This document shows, in pieces, positions 17,612-27,133 of a DNA stretch of 64,000 nt; the first letter of the stretch is position 1; the number at the start of each line of letters is the position of its first letter. This DNA is from Planctomycetota bacterium (GTDB taxonomy: Bacteria; Planctomycetota; JAJSAM01; JAJVHW01): contig JAJRPF010000045.1 of assembly GCA_024280885.1 (NCBI GenBank), positions 124,001 to 188,000 of the forward strand, read 5' to 3'. Both the position numbers and the translations under genes were made by a program. The notes below the pieces were generated by a model, which saw only the letters and a list, made by a program, of their open reading frames with translations, was not told the DNA's origin and searched no databases.

Positions 17612-19249
17612 TCATCCTGCCGTGATGGGCGTCCGGCGCCTGCCCGAAAAACCGCGGACGCGCCGCGACGAGAGTGCGAGCGCGGCGATGAGGAGGCCCG
17701 CGGCGCAGACTGCGAAGAGGGTAGCGTACGATTTCGTCCCCGGCGCGAGGGCGGCCGGGCGCACCAACGGGCGCAGCGCAGCAACCCCGGCGGGCGGCGG
17801 CGGCGGAGCGCGACGCTGCGCTTCCCCGGGAGCGACTCCGCGCAATACCTGCAGTCGATCGGAGCCTCCGCCCAGATGCTCCAAACTCGCCAGCACGAGC
17901 ACGGGAAACGACGGATCCGCACGCCAATCCGAACCCTCGGCCTCTGGATCGAGGGCGACCACGACGCGCCGGGGCAACGCGACCGCGAGCAGCCCGCGAT
18001 CGTCGCGCCACGACCCGAGCAGCGCACGCTCAGGCACGCTCAGGCGGCCGGTCGCGACTAGCGACGTTCCAGGACTCGGCGTCGCCTCCGCCAGAACTCC
18101 GGAGCAACTGATGCGCGCGCCCGTCACGGGCGCGCGCGCCGGTGAGACCTCGAGGAGTGCTCCCGAACCGACGTCCACGGCGAATTGCAGCACCGGCGGA
18201 GACGCGCCGTCCGGCGGCCTCGGAGGGCCGCCGACCACGATCTCGACGCCCACGTCAGCGAGCGGCCCCTCCACGATCGCAACACCGAGGGTCGTCAGGA
18301 GGTGCCGCAGTGTGCGTGCACCGCGCGCCCCCGGGCCACGCAGTCGTACGCGCCGCGTGCCACCGCCCCGCGCTACCAACCAGTTGGCACGCGGCGCGAA
18401 TGTGTCCGTTCCAGCGATCGAGTAGCTCGCCTCGGTACCGCGCGCAGGGGCCACGGCGCGGACGACGGCGATCGGGGTGTCGCCTCCACCCGTCAGCCGT
18501 GGCACCGGCACGCGGATCTCGTCGCCCGCGCAACGCACCTGCAACTCCATCGGGCCGTCCTCGGTCCGCAACACCGAGATCGCGACCTCGTCGCCGTCCA
18601 ACGCGATCGCGACGATTCCCCCACCCGGGACCGGCGCGCTCTCGGGACCAGCGATCACCACTCCGTCGGGAGCGGGAAGATCCCTGTCCGTGACCAACAC
18701 AACACCCGGATAGCCATTCGCCCGAGCGAACGCGAGCGCCGGTGCCAGCGAGCGCGGAAGATCGTCCGCCGGTCGTATCCCAGCGTCTCGCGACGCGCCG
18801 GAATCGATATCGACCAGATCATCCGGTACCCCGCGGATGGCTGTGCCGACCATCCCGAGCTCGAGAATTTCGACGCCGAGATCCGCGTCCAGTTCCTTGA
18901 GATCGCGACGCACGGCCGCGAGCGCAGAGCGCAGCAGAGTCTCGCCATTCGCGGCGAGTTGGTCCCCCGAGGCCGACGTATCCACAACGACCAGCACAGA
19001 GGGCGTTCCCGCCATGCGTCGCGGCCCGGCGGCTGCCAAGGCCAAGCACGCCACACCGGCGATCCACGCGCAGAGTTCTGGGTCGAAGCGTCGGCGCGGC
19101 ACATCCGCCGGAGACTCGCAGACGGCGCCGCGAAGCGCCTCGACGGAAGCCACCAGCATGACGCGTGGCGCCGAGATCCGCCGATGCAACCACCAGAGCA
19201 GCGGGGCGGCCACCAGCAAGAGCAACCAGAGCGGCTGGTCCAGGGTCAC
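17612..19249 (-). CDS. BatA/VWA-type membrane protein
   Basis: A 545-residue membrane protein. The first 30 residues (LDQPLWLLLLVAAPLLWWLH) match the Aerotolerance/BatA N-terminal helix. A second hydrophobic stretch is near residue 70, followed by a VWA-like strand with a partial MIDAS motif VLVVVDTSAS (DxSxS kept). A long beta-rich domain follows, and a C-terminal helix (FAVCAAGLLIAALALSS) precedes a basic tail. Such proteins accompany DUF58 and MoxR in a chaperone-like system of unknown client. The start is the GTG at 19249 overlapping the DUF58 stop as GTGA; a longer TTG start at 19276 is less likely. Confidence 0.82.
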   Translation of the reverse strand: MTLDQPLWLLLLVAAPLLWWLHRRISAPRVMLVASVEALRGAVCESPADVPRRRFDPELCAWIAGVACLALAAAGPRRMAGTPSVLVVVDTSASGDQLAANGETLLRSALAAVRRDLKELDADLGVEILELGMVGTAIRGVPDDLVDIDSGASRDAGIRPADDLPRSLAPALAFARANGYPGVVLVTDRDLPAPDGVVIAGPESAPVPGGGIVAIALDGDEVAISVLRTEDGPMELQVRCAGDEIRVPVPRLTGGGDTPIAVVRAVAPARGTEASYSIAGTDTFAPRANWLVARGGGTRRVRLRGPGARGARTLRHLLTTLGVAIVEGPLADVGVEIVVGGPPRPPDGASPPVLQFAVDVGSGALLEVSPARAPVTGARISCSGVLAEATPSPGTSLVATGRLSVPERALLGSWRDDRGLLAVALPRRVVVALDPEAEGSDWRADPSFPVLVLASLEHLGGGSDRLQVLRGVAPGEAQRRAPPPPPAGVAALRPLVRPAALAPGTKSYATLFAVCAAGLLIAALALSSRRVRGFSGRRRTPITAG

Positions 19250-20151
19250 GCCAGCACGCCCCCGTTGCGCAACCAACGCAGCACCGCCTCTTCGGTCGGC
19301 GCGTCCGCATCGACCGGCACAAACGACGCACGATGACGTGCCGCAAACTTCCGCCAGCGACGCTCGCGACGCGCCGCGTCGTTCGCCAGGCGGCGCGTCG
19401 CCGTGTGGTCCACGGCCACGCGCTCACCGCTCTCGACATCCATGACCACGGCGGCACCGTTCACGACGATCTGCCGGTCCTGCGGAGAGTAGACCTGCAC
19501 GACGTGTGTGTCGTCGCCACGCCGGATGCGCGCTGCCAGGACGCGACGCAGCGCATCGCCCGACGTCGGGGGCACCAGGAGATCGCTGAGCACGAGCAGG
19601 ACGCGCGACCCGCGTGCCGCGCCCGGCAGAGCGGAGAGAGACGCGGCCATGTCGGTCGCACCCGACGCACTGACGCCGCTCAAGAACGCGCCGAGTTCCC
19701 GCAACCGCTGCGTTCCGGCCACCTCGGCCGAGAGTCGTAACCCGCCGTCTGCCGCAACGGCCACCCGCACGCGACTGCCTCCGACGAGACCCAGGTACGA
19801 GAGCGCGTACGCCATCCGCAGCGCCGCCCGGAACTTCCCGTGGAGCCCCATCGAAGCGCTCGTGTCCACGACGATCAGCACCGAGAGGTCATCTTCACGT
19901 TCGAACTGTTTGACGAAGAACCGCCCGGTGCGCGCATACGCAGCCCAATCGACGAAGCGCGGGTCATCGCCTGCCGCATACGGTCGGTGGTCCGCGAACT
20001 CCACGGCGCCGCCGCGGCGATCGCGTCGGACGAGTCCCTCGCCCTCGACGGTCCGCTGCCGTCGCACCGCGAACCCGAGATGCGAGAGACTGCGCAGGAA
20101 AGCGGCGTCGAACGGACTGTCGAAGTCGGCACCGGCGTCGGCGGCACTCAT
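19246..20151 (-). CDS. DUF58 domain protein
   Basis: This 301-residue protein carries the DUF58 signature YAAGDDPRFVDWAAYARTG, then a VWA-like core with VLIVVDTSASM (complete DxSxS) and VLLVLSDLL. DUF58 proteins are linked to MoxR ATPases and BatA/VWA proteins and are thought to help assemble protein or metal-cofactor complexes; the exact role is unknown. It has ATGA overlap with the upstream lipoprotein and GTGA overlap with the downstream VWA gene, so the three are probably translated as one unit. A dedicated moxR is missing here; the only one in the window is at 11.3 kb on the other strand. Confidence 0.88.
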   Translation of the reverse strand: MSAADAGADFDSPFDAAFLRSLSHLGFAVRRQRTVEGEGLVRRDRRGGAVEFADHRPYAAGDDPRFVDWAAYARTGRFFVKQFEREDDLSVLIVVDTSASMGLHGKFRAALRMAYALSYLGLVGGSRVRVAVAADGGLRLSAEVAGTQRLRELGAFLSGVSASGATDMAASLSALPGAARGSRVLLVLSDLLVPPTSGDALRRVLAARIRRGDDTHVVQVYSPQDRQIVVNGAAVVMDVESGERVAVDHTATRRLANDAARRERRWRKFAARHRASFVPVDADAPTEEAVLRWLRNGGVLA

Positions 20152-21107
20152 CGGTCCACCACCAAGATGAAGTCAACGCTCCGTGTCACGAGCGGTCCTT
20201 CTGCGTGCGGCGACTCCACGGCGAAGTGTCCTCGCAACGGCTGCAGGTCCGGGCCGGTGTACTGGGTGGAGACGGTGACGCTCATCTCGTCGAGAACAAC
20301 CGGCCCGATCTGCGCGGGCGGCTCCGGTCCCGGGTCGCCGACGAACAAGGCATCGTCCGCGACACGCCCCTCGAACGTAGCGCTCGCCTCACCTCCCGGG
20401 GCGCGCCCCGCGTTCCCTTCCACGCGAACGCGCGTCACGCCGCGTCCCGCCACGTAGACCTCCACGTCGCGATGTGCTGCGCCGCCGCGATCCGAAAGTG
20501 CGGGGGGCGCCGCCCCAATGCCCGCAGCGGCGAGACCGCGCAAGATGCGCCCGTCATCCAGGAGTTGCGCCAGGCCGGCGACCGCCTTCTGGATGAGTGC
20601 TGCGTCGCCTCCTTCCGCGATCGCGCGTTCGCCCGCGGCGGCCAATGCGCTCTCCAATCCATCGAACGACGTGATCCCCGCAGCGCGGGTCAGGCCGACG
20701 CGCACAGGGAGTGTGACCAACGCCTCGAGCACCGCTCGCCGCGCAAGATCAAGTTGATCGAAGGTCGGATCATCGCGCGTGCCGTCGGTGGCCACAGAGA
20801 CGATATCTCCCTCGTTGTCACGGTAGGAGAGTTCCGCCCAGAGGATCTCGGTCTCCAGCGCGACTCCGGATGCGGACGCGACGGGCGCACCACGCAGACC
20901 AACTCGCACTTCCTTCCGCGGGCGCAGGCCCCGGAAGGAGACGGACTCGCTGACGATCACCGTCAATGTCGCGCGGCGCGCACCGACGAGATCGAACTCA
21001 GGGATTGCGTCGGTGCATGCGCCGAGCCCGAGCAGCAGCAGCAGTAGGACGAATCCGGCGCGCAGCGCGGAGGCGACGTGCCCCGGAACGAGGCAGGCCC
21101 GGCTCAC
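20148..21107 (-). CDS. Predicted lipoprotein of unknown function
   Basis: A 319-residue protein with a lipoprotein signal (FVLLLLLLGLGAC, lipobox LGAC at about residue 33) and a beta-rich body. The start is the GTG at 21107 that overlaps the nadK stop as GTGA; the longer ORF runs through nadK in the wrong frame and is not coding. Downstream it overlaps DUF58 by ATGA. The body is without a recognisable domain; repeated strand-like segments (VVLDEMSVTVSTQYTG) suggest an all-beta fold. Tight coupling to DUF58/VWA genes suggests it may be a client or partner at the envelope. Confidence 0.8.
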   Translation of the reverse strand: MSRACLVPGHVASALRAGFVLLLLLLGLGACTDAIPEFDLVGARRATLTVIVSESVSFRGLRPRKEVRVGLRGAPVASASGVALETEILWAELSYRDNEGDIVSVATDGTRDDPTFDQLDLARRAVLEALVTLPVRVGLTRAAGITSFDGLESALAAAGERAIAEGGDAALIQKAVAGLAQLLDDGRILRGLAAAGIGAAPPALSDRGGAAHRDVEVYVAGRGVTRVRVEGNAGRAPGGEASATFEGRVADDALFVGDPGPEPPAQIGPVVLDEMSVTVSTQYTGPDLQPLRGHFAVESPHAEGPLVTRSVDFILVVDR

Positions 21108-21955
21108 GCGCCCTCGTACCGCGGTTGCCCTCCCCATTGCAACCGCGTGCGCAACACCTCGAAGAACGTGCGGTCGGCGGGCATCGCCAAATGGAACGGA
21201 TGCGCGCTGCGCCGGACCTGGATCTCGTCGCCGGCCGCGAGGTCGAAGAGCACCTGGCCGTCGACTGCGAGCCCCGGCCGCAGCGAGCCGCCCTTCACAC
21301 GCAGCGTGACGACCTGATCCGGACTCAGGACGAGCGGTCGGTTCGCGACGCTGTGTGCACATATCGGAGAGACAACGAGTGCCTCGACTCCGGGTTCGAC
21401 AATCGGGCCGCCGGCGGCCAGGCTGTGGGCCGTGCTGCCCGTCGGCGTCGCCACGATCACGCCATCCCCGCGATACGTCGTCGCGACTTCACCGTCGACC
21501 ACGAATTCGACCGCGATCGTGCGCGCGTCCCAGCGTTCCACGACCGCGTCGTTCAGCCCGCGCACCGGTCCTTCGATCTCGCCGCTGGCGCGATACAGCG
21601 TGGCCTCGAGTGTCATGCGGCGCGAGACGCGATACTTGCGCTCACCGACGATCTCGTCCGCCGCACGCTCCAACTCGCGGGCGCGCAGCGCCGCCAGGAA
21701 TCCGAGCTTCCCGAAGTTGACGCCGAGCACCGGCGTCTCGCGAGGACCGAGACGACGTGACGCGGCCAGAATGGCGCCATCGCCGCCCAGCACGATGATC
21801 AGGTCCGCTTCGATCTCGCCCAGATCATCGGCGCCGAACGGGTCCACCCCAACGACGTCGGCGCGCCCCTCGAGCAGGTGCCCCAGACGCTTGAGCGCAC
21901 GCGACACGCGTGGCCGCCCCTCGTCGCCGACCAGAAAGACACGCAGCGCGCTCAT
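21104..21955 (-). CDS. nadK: NAD kinase
   Basis: NAD kinase phosphorylates NAD to NADP in the cytoplasm. The 283-residue product has the GGDG motif (LIIVLGGDGAILAASRR, near residue 58), the LGVNFGKLGFLA strand, LNDAVVERW in place of the usual NE-containing loop, and the C-terminal TPTGSTAHSLAAGGPIV motif that binds NAD. Length is normal. ATGA overlap with the upstream prenyl synthase and GTGA overlap with the downstream lipoprotein place it in the middle of the run. The housekeeping enzyme probably shares the operon only by packing. Confidence 0.95.
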   Translation of the reverse strand: MSALRVFLVGDEGRPRVSRALKRLGHLLEGRADVVGVDPFGADDLGEIEADLIIVLGGDGAILAASRRLGPRETPVLGVNFGKLGFLAALRARELERAADEIVGERKYRVSRRMTLEATLYRASGEIEGPVRGLNDAVVERWDARTIAVEFVVDGEVATTYRGDGVIVATPTGSTAHSLAAGGPIVEPGVEALVVSPICAHSVANRPLVLSPDQVVTLRVKGGSLRPGLAVDGQVLFDLAAGDEIQVRRSAHPFHLAMPADRTFFEVLRTRLQWGGQPRYEGA

Positions 21956-22920
21956 GATCTCCTCGCCAGGAGAAATGCTCCAAGGCCCGTCAGGACATCC
22001 GCCCCGGGCATGGCCGCGAGCTCAGGGGATGCGCCTGAACCGCCAATCAGCGCGTCGGCTTCGGCAACGAGGCGCGCCGCCTCGGCACGCGAGGCCGCCA
22101 CACCGATGGCCGCCGGGAAGGTCGCCTTCCCCTGTGCCCGATCCTTGCCGGGAGTCTTGCCGAGTTCTGACACATGGCCCTCCTCGTCGAGTACATCGTC
22201 CACGATCTGAAATGCCAGACCGAGTCGGCCGCCGATCTCGCGCAGTCGCGCAATCAAGCCCTCGTCGGCTCCAAACGCCGCGGCACCGAGGACCAAGGAT
22301 GCCGTGAGCAGCGCCCCCGTCTTGCGTTCGTGAATGCCCCGAACGACGTTCAGGTCCGGCACCACGCCACCACCGTTCCCCGCCAGTCCATTCGACGACT
22401 CTGTCTGCACGACCTCCGCTTCGAGATCCGCGACCTGGCCGCCGACCATCCCGCGTGTTCCAGCCGCTCGGCAAAGCTCCATGACAAGCGCTGGCACGCG
22501 GGACGGATCTGGCGCGGTACTCGCGATGACCTCGAAGGCAAAAGTATTGAGCGCGTCCCCCGCCAGGATCGCTGTCGCCTCTCCGAACTGCTTGTGGCAG
22601 GACGGACGCCCGCGGCGGAAATCGTCATCGTCCATCGCTGGCAGGTCGTCGTGGATCAGGCTGTAGGTATGGACAAATTCGACCGCACACGCGACGCCGA
22701 GCACGTCGTCCTCGCGTCCACCCGCGGCGCGCGCGCCGAGGAGCACCAACGCAGGCCGCAGTCGCTTGCCGCCAGCCAACACGCTGTAGCGCATCGCGGC
22801 GTGGACCGTGCGCGGCTCCGCGTCTTCCGATGGCAACAACGCGCGCAGGCGCGCCTCGATACTCGGAGTCCACGCAGCCAGATAGTCGCGGATCGGCAGG
22901 GTGGGATCGTCGCTCACCAC
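21952..22920 (-). CDS. ispA: Short-chain polyprenyl diphosphate synthase (FPP/GGPP type)
   Basis: This 322-residue trans-prenyltransferase condenses IPP with allylic diphosphates. Both aspartate-rich motifs are present: HDDLPAMDDDDFRRGRPS (first, with four consecutive Asp) and QIVDDVLDEEG (second), with the conserved GGKRLRP and GKTPGKD segments. The residues before the first motif suggest farnesyl- or geranylgeranyl-length product, but chain length cannot be fixed from sequence alone. It starts at a GTG pair (22920 or 22917) without a strong ribosome-binding site, 21 bases after the sulfatase stop, and overlaps nadK by ATGA. Confidence 0.9.
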   Translation of the reverse strand: MVSDDPTLPIRDYLAAWTPSIEARLRALLPSEDAEPRTVHAAMRYSVLAGGKRLRPALVLLGARAAGGREDDVLGVACAVEFVHTYSLIHDDLPAMDDDDFRRGRPSCHKQFGEATAILAGDALNTFAFEVIASTAPDPSRVPALVMELCRAAGTRGMVGGQVADLEAEVVQTESSNGLAGNGGGVVPDLNVVRGIHERKTGALLTASLVLGAAAFGADEGLIARLREIGGRLGLAFQIVDDVLDEEGHVSELGKTPGKDRAQGKATFPAAIGVAASRAEAARLVAEADALIGGSGASPELAAMPGADVLTGLGAFLLARRS

Positions 22921-22941
22921 CGAATCGTACCCGCAGGAGCC

Positions 22942-24996
22942 TCAGCGCGCCTCGGACCCCTCGGGCGCTGATCGTACTTTGGGATCTCGATGAGTGCGCC
23001 CGCGGGAAACATCGAACGCCACACGTGCGGTCGAGCGCAGGCGCGAGGCCAGCCGCCGCGACACATCCGGCTCCGGATGGAACGCGGCAAGTCGCCCATC
23101 GGACGACAGATCGAAGTACTCGAGCGGGCCGTGAGGAGGCCACACGGCAACCGTCCCACCCTCGGTCCACGCAAGGTAGTCGCCGACCGAGAGCATGGCG
23201 CGCGCCGGAGCTCCGGGCTGCAGTTGATCCGAGCCGAAGAACGCCGACTCGTAGGTGCCCCCTAGAAGTCCGAGCACAGTGGGCGCCACGTCGAGCTGCG
23301 ACGCCACGCGTGTCACCCGCCGCGGCGCCACGCGACCCGGTGCGTGAATGAGCAACGGGATACGGAAGCTCTCGACATCCGGCGCGTCGGTATTGCGCGC
23401 GTGACGACCGTGATCCGCGACGAACACAAACACGGTATCGGCGTACCAGGGCTGCGCTTTCGCCGCATCCATGAAGCGTCCGAGCGCATGGTCGGCATAG
23501 CGAAACACCATGCGCTGGACACCCTCTTCATCGTTCGCATCGGCGGGCGCCACGCGCCCCGCTGGCACGCGATACGGACGGTGGTTGGAGAGTGTCAGAA
23601 CGAACCCGAAGAAGGGCTCTTCGCGCTGCGCGAGATCCCCGAATTCCTCGAGCGCACGGTCAAAGAGATCCTCGTCGGAGACTCCCCACTCCGTCGAGAA
23701 GGTCGGCGCCGCGAAGTCATCGAGCGCCACGAGTCGGTCGAAGCCATTCCCCACGGTGTACGCCTCAAGGTTGTCGTACTCACGATCGCCACCGCAGAGC
23801 GCCAGCGTGCTGTACCCACGGTCGCGCAGGACATCAGCGATCGTCATCATGCGTTCGCCCGGCTCCAACGCGCAGATCGGACTGACTCCCGGGAGCGCCG
23901 GCATGGACGACAGAACGCCGGCGAGCCCGCGGTTCGTACGCGTGCCGACGGCATAGAGGTTCGAGAAGAGCAGGCTCTCCTTCGCCAGCGCGTCGAAACG
24001 AGGTGCATCGCTGTACCGACCGCCAAGCGAACCGATCCCGCGCGCCGAGAAGCTCTCCATCAACACGAGAACCACGTTCGGGCGCGTGAGCGGACGACCG
24101 GTGTCCGTTGCGCGCCAGAGAGGCGTGCCGCCGCTGTCCAAGCCGCCAATGTCCAAGCCGCTGTCCAAGAACGTGTCTCCCGGCCCACCGACGACGTCGC
24201 GGACAAGGTTCTCGGCCTGCTCTCCATCGCCGCTTCGCACGCGCTCGCGCAGCGGCGCCTCGTTGCCGAGTTCCGCGAACCACGCGCCCATGAAATTCGA
24301 CGTTCCGTTGATCGTGAGCTGATCCACCAGATACCCACGCGGCCACTCGGACGACGACGACGCGATGAACTCGGAGTCGGCCAGCGCAGGTGCTCCGGCA
24401 CAGAGCGAGAGCAACACGAGAAGTGCGCTACCGCCCGTGGCGAGGCGCGCTGTTCCGTGCGTCCGGGCGTGCGCCAGCTCCATCAGGAGTCGGCCGCCGC
24501 GGCGCGCAGCCAACCACGAGAACAACAGCATCGCGGCGACGACCGGGATCAAGGCGAACTCGTGGTAGAGCACCGCCAGCAGGTGCGCGGGCTGACGCAG
24601 GTAGTCGAGCGATGTTCCGTTCAGGCGCACGTCGAACTCGCGAAAGTGCGCGAGGTCCGAGGCAACCCCGATCAGGAGCAAGAACGTGATCACTCCGATC
24701 CAACCGGAAACAGCCGCCCGCACGCGCGGCTGATGCACCCAGTGGACGCGGGGCAGACAGACGAGCATCCACACGGGCAGGAGCAGCCAGGCGATCAAGG
24801 AGAGATCCTGAAACGTCCCGAGCGCGAGGGCCCGCACGACCGCCATCGGCTCGACGCCCGTCAGCCGCTCCGCGCAGAGCGTGACCAGCGCGAGCCGCGA
24901 CCCCGCAAAGAGCAACGCACCCGCGATCATGAGACGCGACAGCAGTTGCATCTCCGCGGGCACGGAGCGACGGAAGCGAGCGAGGAGACCCTGCAC
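22942..24996 (-). CDS. LtaS-like sulfatase-family membrane protein
   Basis: A 684-residue protein with about five N-terminal membrane helices (to about residue 215) and a large alkaline-phosphatase-superfamily domain. The latter shows NVVLVLMESFSARGIGSLGG (metal ligand Glu), VGTRTNRGLAGVLSSMP with the probable nucleophile Thr, and VFVFVADHGRHARN (metal ligands Asp-His). This architecture matches lipoteichoic-acid synthase and phosphoglycerol transferases, which move glycerol-phosphate or similar groups onto envelope glycans or lipids. In a Gram-negative-like cell a role in decorating periplasmic or outer-membrane glycans is more likely than lipoteichoic acid. The start is a GTG at 24996, eight bases after the lipoprotein stop; an internal ATG at 24951 is possible. 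Confidence 0.85.
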   Translation of the reverse strand: MQGLLARFRRSVPAEMQLLSRLMIAGALLFAGSRLALVTLCAERLTGVEPMAVVRALALGTFQDLSLIAWLLLPVWMLVCLPRVHWVHQPRVRAAVSGWIGVITFLLLIGVASDLAHFREFDVRLNGTSLDYLRQPAHLLAVLYHEFALIPVVAAMLLFSWLAARRGGRLLMELAHARTHGTARLATGGSALLVLLSLCAGAPALADSEFIASSSSEWPRGYLVDQLTINGTSNFMGAWFAELGNEAPLRERVRSGDGEQAENLVRDVVGGPGDTFLDSGLDIGGLDSGGTPLWRATDTGRPLTRPNVVLVLMESFSARGIGSLGGRYSDAPRFDALAKESLLFSNLYAVGTRTNRGLAGVLSSMPALPGVSPICALEPGERMMTIADVLRDRGYSTLALCGGDREYDNLEAYTVGNGFDRLVALDDFAAPTFSTEWGVSDEDLFDRALEEFGDLAQREEPFFGFVLTLSNHRPYRVPAGRVAPADANDEEGVQRMVFRYADHALGRFMDAAKAQPWYADTVFVFVADHGRHARNTDAPDVESFRIPLLIHAPGRVAPRRVTRVASQLDVAPTVLGLLGGTYESAFFGSDQLQPGAPARAMLSVGDYLAWTEGGTVAVWPPHGPLEYFDLSSDGRLAAFHPEPDVSRRLASRLRSTARVAFDVSRGRTHRDPKVRSAPEGSEAR

Positions 24997-25003
24997 GGTG
25001 AAG

Positions 25004-25411
25004 CTACTCGATCATCTTCGCGACGCGGTCGCGCGCGGCGTGAAGGCGGGCCTTCGCTCCGGGCAATACCTCGTCGTAGACGTCGATCACATCCCCCTCT
25101 CCGATCTCTCGGACTCGATCCACCACGCTCTCGGCGATATTCAGATCGCCCGTACTCTTCGCATGCATGGACTGCACTTCGAGAGCTCTGACCTGCGTCA
25201 GTATCCCGATCGCGTCGTTCGGCGTCTCACGGCCGATCTGCACGTCCCGGTTCACGTGAATGAACCTGAGATACGTTACGTCGTTCGGTTCCTCCAGAAA
25301 CGCTTCATAGGCCCGCGTGGCCTTCTCAGGGAATCCGGGCACTTCGGGGGCGTTCGAGCAGGCCGCGAGAAGCAGCCCGATCAGTGTCAGAGGGAGCAGA
25401 AATCGGTTCAT
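25004..25411 (-). CDS. Small predicted lipoprotein
   Basis: A 135-residue protein with a lipoprotein signal (MNRFLLPLTLIGLLLAAC, lipobox LAAC) followed by a mostly helical, charged domain (about residues 30-135). No domain recognised. It is the first gene of the run that continues with the LtaS-like protein seven bases after its stop, so a shared envelope role is plausible. No strong ribosome-binding site precedes the ATG. Confidence 0.75.
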   Translation of the reverse strand: MNRFLLPLTLIGLLLAACSNAPEVPGFPEKATRAYEAFLEEPNDVTYLRFIHVNRDVQIGRETPNDAIGILTQVRALEVQSMHAKSTGDLNIAESVVDRVREIGEGDVIDVYDEVLPGAKARLHAARDRVAKMIE

Positions 25412-25507
25412 TGCGTGAGTCTATCGGACCCTCGCGAATCGTGACGGCGCACCTGTGCGAGCACGTGCGCCGTACGGTCGATGTCGCCAGGCTCTCTCGC
25501 CAGTCGC

Positions 25508-26956
25508 CTACATCTCCGGTGGCGGGAAGAGCGTCTTCAGGATGTAGCCGATCACGTTGGGATCGTTGTAGTACGCCGGGAGCGCCGGACGCGTCGCATC
25601 CACGCTCTGGAGCCCCGCACCGAGCGGCACTGGCCGCAATACGGCGTTCCAAGGGGCGTGCGCCGTCATCAGCGTGCTCCGCACACTCGCAACCCCGTCG
25701 CCGGAGCCGTTCAGCGTCGTGATGAGTGTCGAGTCGGTACTGCCGCCGAGAATGAACGCGACGAAGTCGAGGCCATCGACGGTCCGCACGTCGCCCGTCG
25801 CCTCGGCAACATCGGTGTAGTAGAGCGCGTGATACGTGGTGTCAGGGTCGGGCGCGGCAGCGTTCAGCACGGAGAGCGGCGCTGTCTGCGACGGCCCGGG
25901 ATCGGCTGTGAGGGATGCGAGATCGAGCTCGATCGTCCCGCCCCCCGGCAACGGAACGCTCGCAAACGGATACGACGGCAAGAAGAGCTGCACGACGCCC
26001 AGGAAGGGCGGATCTTGGCCGGGCTTACGGGCCGGCACGAGCAAGAGGTCCGCCAGTGACGCGGCACTCGGACTGTCCACATCTCCGACCAATCGCGCCT
26101 TGATCGCTTCCAGGGCCGCTTGGCGCGCGCCATTCGGAAGATCACGGGTGGCCTCCAAGGCTGTCTGCGCCAGGAATGCCACGGGCGTGCCGGACTGCGG
26201 CGAGCCCATGAAGACGACGTGACGCACTTTGCCAGCCAGCGAGCGCGGCGCCTTCGCGAGCGCCAAGGGCGCCATCGCCTGCCGGATGACGAGCCCACCG
26301 GTGGACTGCCCGATCATGTCGATCCGCGCGAACGAGCGGGACTTCTTGATCAGCTTTGCGCCTTGCTTCGCAATCTGCGCGCCCAGCACCTCGAGCGGGA
26401 AGCTCGTGCTGAAGTACCTCTGGACGACGATCGTCGCCCGCCGCCCCTTCGTGATCCACGGCGACCCCGCGTTCTCGTTCAGCGCGTCGCGGAACGGGAA
26501 GTAGATCTTCTTGAAGGCCTCGGCGCTCAGTTCGTTGCCAAGCCCCGGCACAATCATGACCGGCAGCGGCAGGATCGCGCCAGCACCTGCGACGGCGGGG
26601 GCTTCCTGGCCGTCCTCAGCCGCGCTCATCTGCGCCTGCAGCAAGAGCGCGTTCGGCTCGTCGCGGATCCCGAGTTTCTTGGGATCGACGACGAATTTGA
26701 TCGTCTTCGTCCGCGACTTCCCAGCCTTCGTCTTGAACTTCTTCGTCAGGCTGAACGGCGTGGTCCCAACCGCTCCCGTCAGCGTGACAACACCTTTGTT
26801 CGTCATCGTCACATCGGCCGAGACGACGAATTTCGTCCCCTTCAGCACCTTCGCCGCGACGTCCGTGTCAATCGTGGCTTCGGCATGCGCCGAGCCTGCG
26901 AACGCAAGTACGAGAGACGTAGTGATGGCAAGTGCCGAGCGTTTCGAGACGCGCAT
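25508..26956 (-). CDS. Secreted lipase-like alpha/beta hydrolase
   Basis: This encodes a 482-residue exported protein: signal peptide ending SAHAEA, a lysine-rich beta region (about residues 25-90), and an alpha/beta hydrolase with oxyanion segment LPVMIVPGLGNELS and nucleophile elbow DMIGQSTGGLVIR (GxSxG, Ser in GQSTG), then VVFMGSPQSGTPVAFLA typical of lipases and lecithin-cholesterol-acyltransferase-like enzymes. Candidate acid and base residues lie in the C-terminal third (for example TAHAPWN) but cannot be fixed. The start at 26956 has GGAGG about eight bases upstream. Secreted ester hydrolysis is the likely activity; substrate unknown. Confidence 0.8.
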   Translation of the reverse strand: MRVSKRSALAITTSLVLAFAGSAHAEATIDTDVAAKVLKGTKFVVSADVTMTNKGVVTLTGAVGTTPFSLTKKFKTKAGKSRTKTIKFVVDPKKLGIRDEPNALLLQAQMSAAEDGQEAPAVAGAGAILPLPVMIVPGLGNELSAEAFKKIYFPFRDALNENAGSPWITKGRRATIVVQRYFSTSFPLEVLGAQIAKQGAKLIKKSRSFARIDMIGQSTGGLVIRQAMAPLALAKAPRSLAGKVRHVVFMGSPQSGTPVAFLAQTALEATRDLPNGARQAALEAIKARLVGDVDSPSAASLADLLLVPARKPGQDPPFLGVVQLFLPSYPFASVPLPGGGTIELDLASLTADPGPSQTAPLSVLNAAAPDPDTTYHALYYTDVAEATGDVRTVDGLDFVAFILGGSTDSTLITTLNGSGDGVASVRSTLMTAHAPWNAVLRPVPLGAGLQSVDATRPALPAYYNDPNVIGYILKTLFPPPEM

Positions 26957-27133
26957 GGCGAGGTCCTCCGAGAGAGAGATCACCCGCCGCGCTGCGAACG
27001 CCGTCGGGCCGAACTACGAGACGATAGCGGGAACCCGCCCACCGCACCCGACTCTCTTCTCACGCAGGTGTCCCCGGTTCGGCGACGCACCGGACGGGGC
27101 GCGCCAAGCCGACGTTTCGAGACAGCGCAGGCG

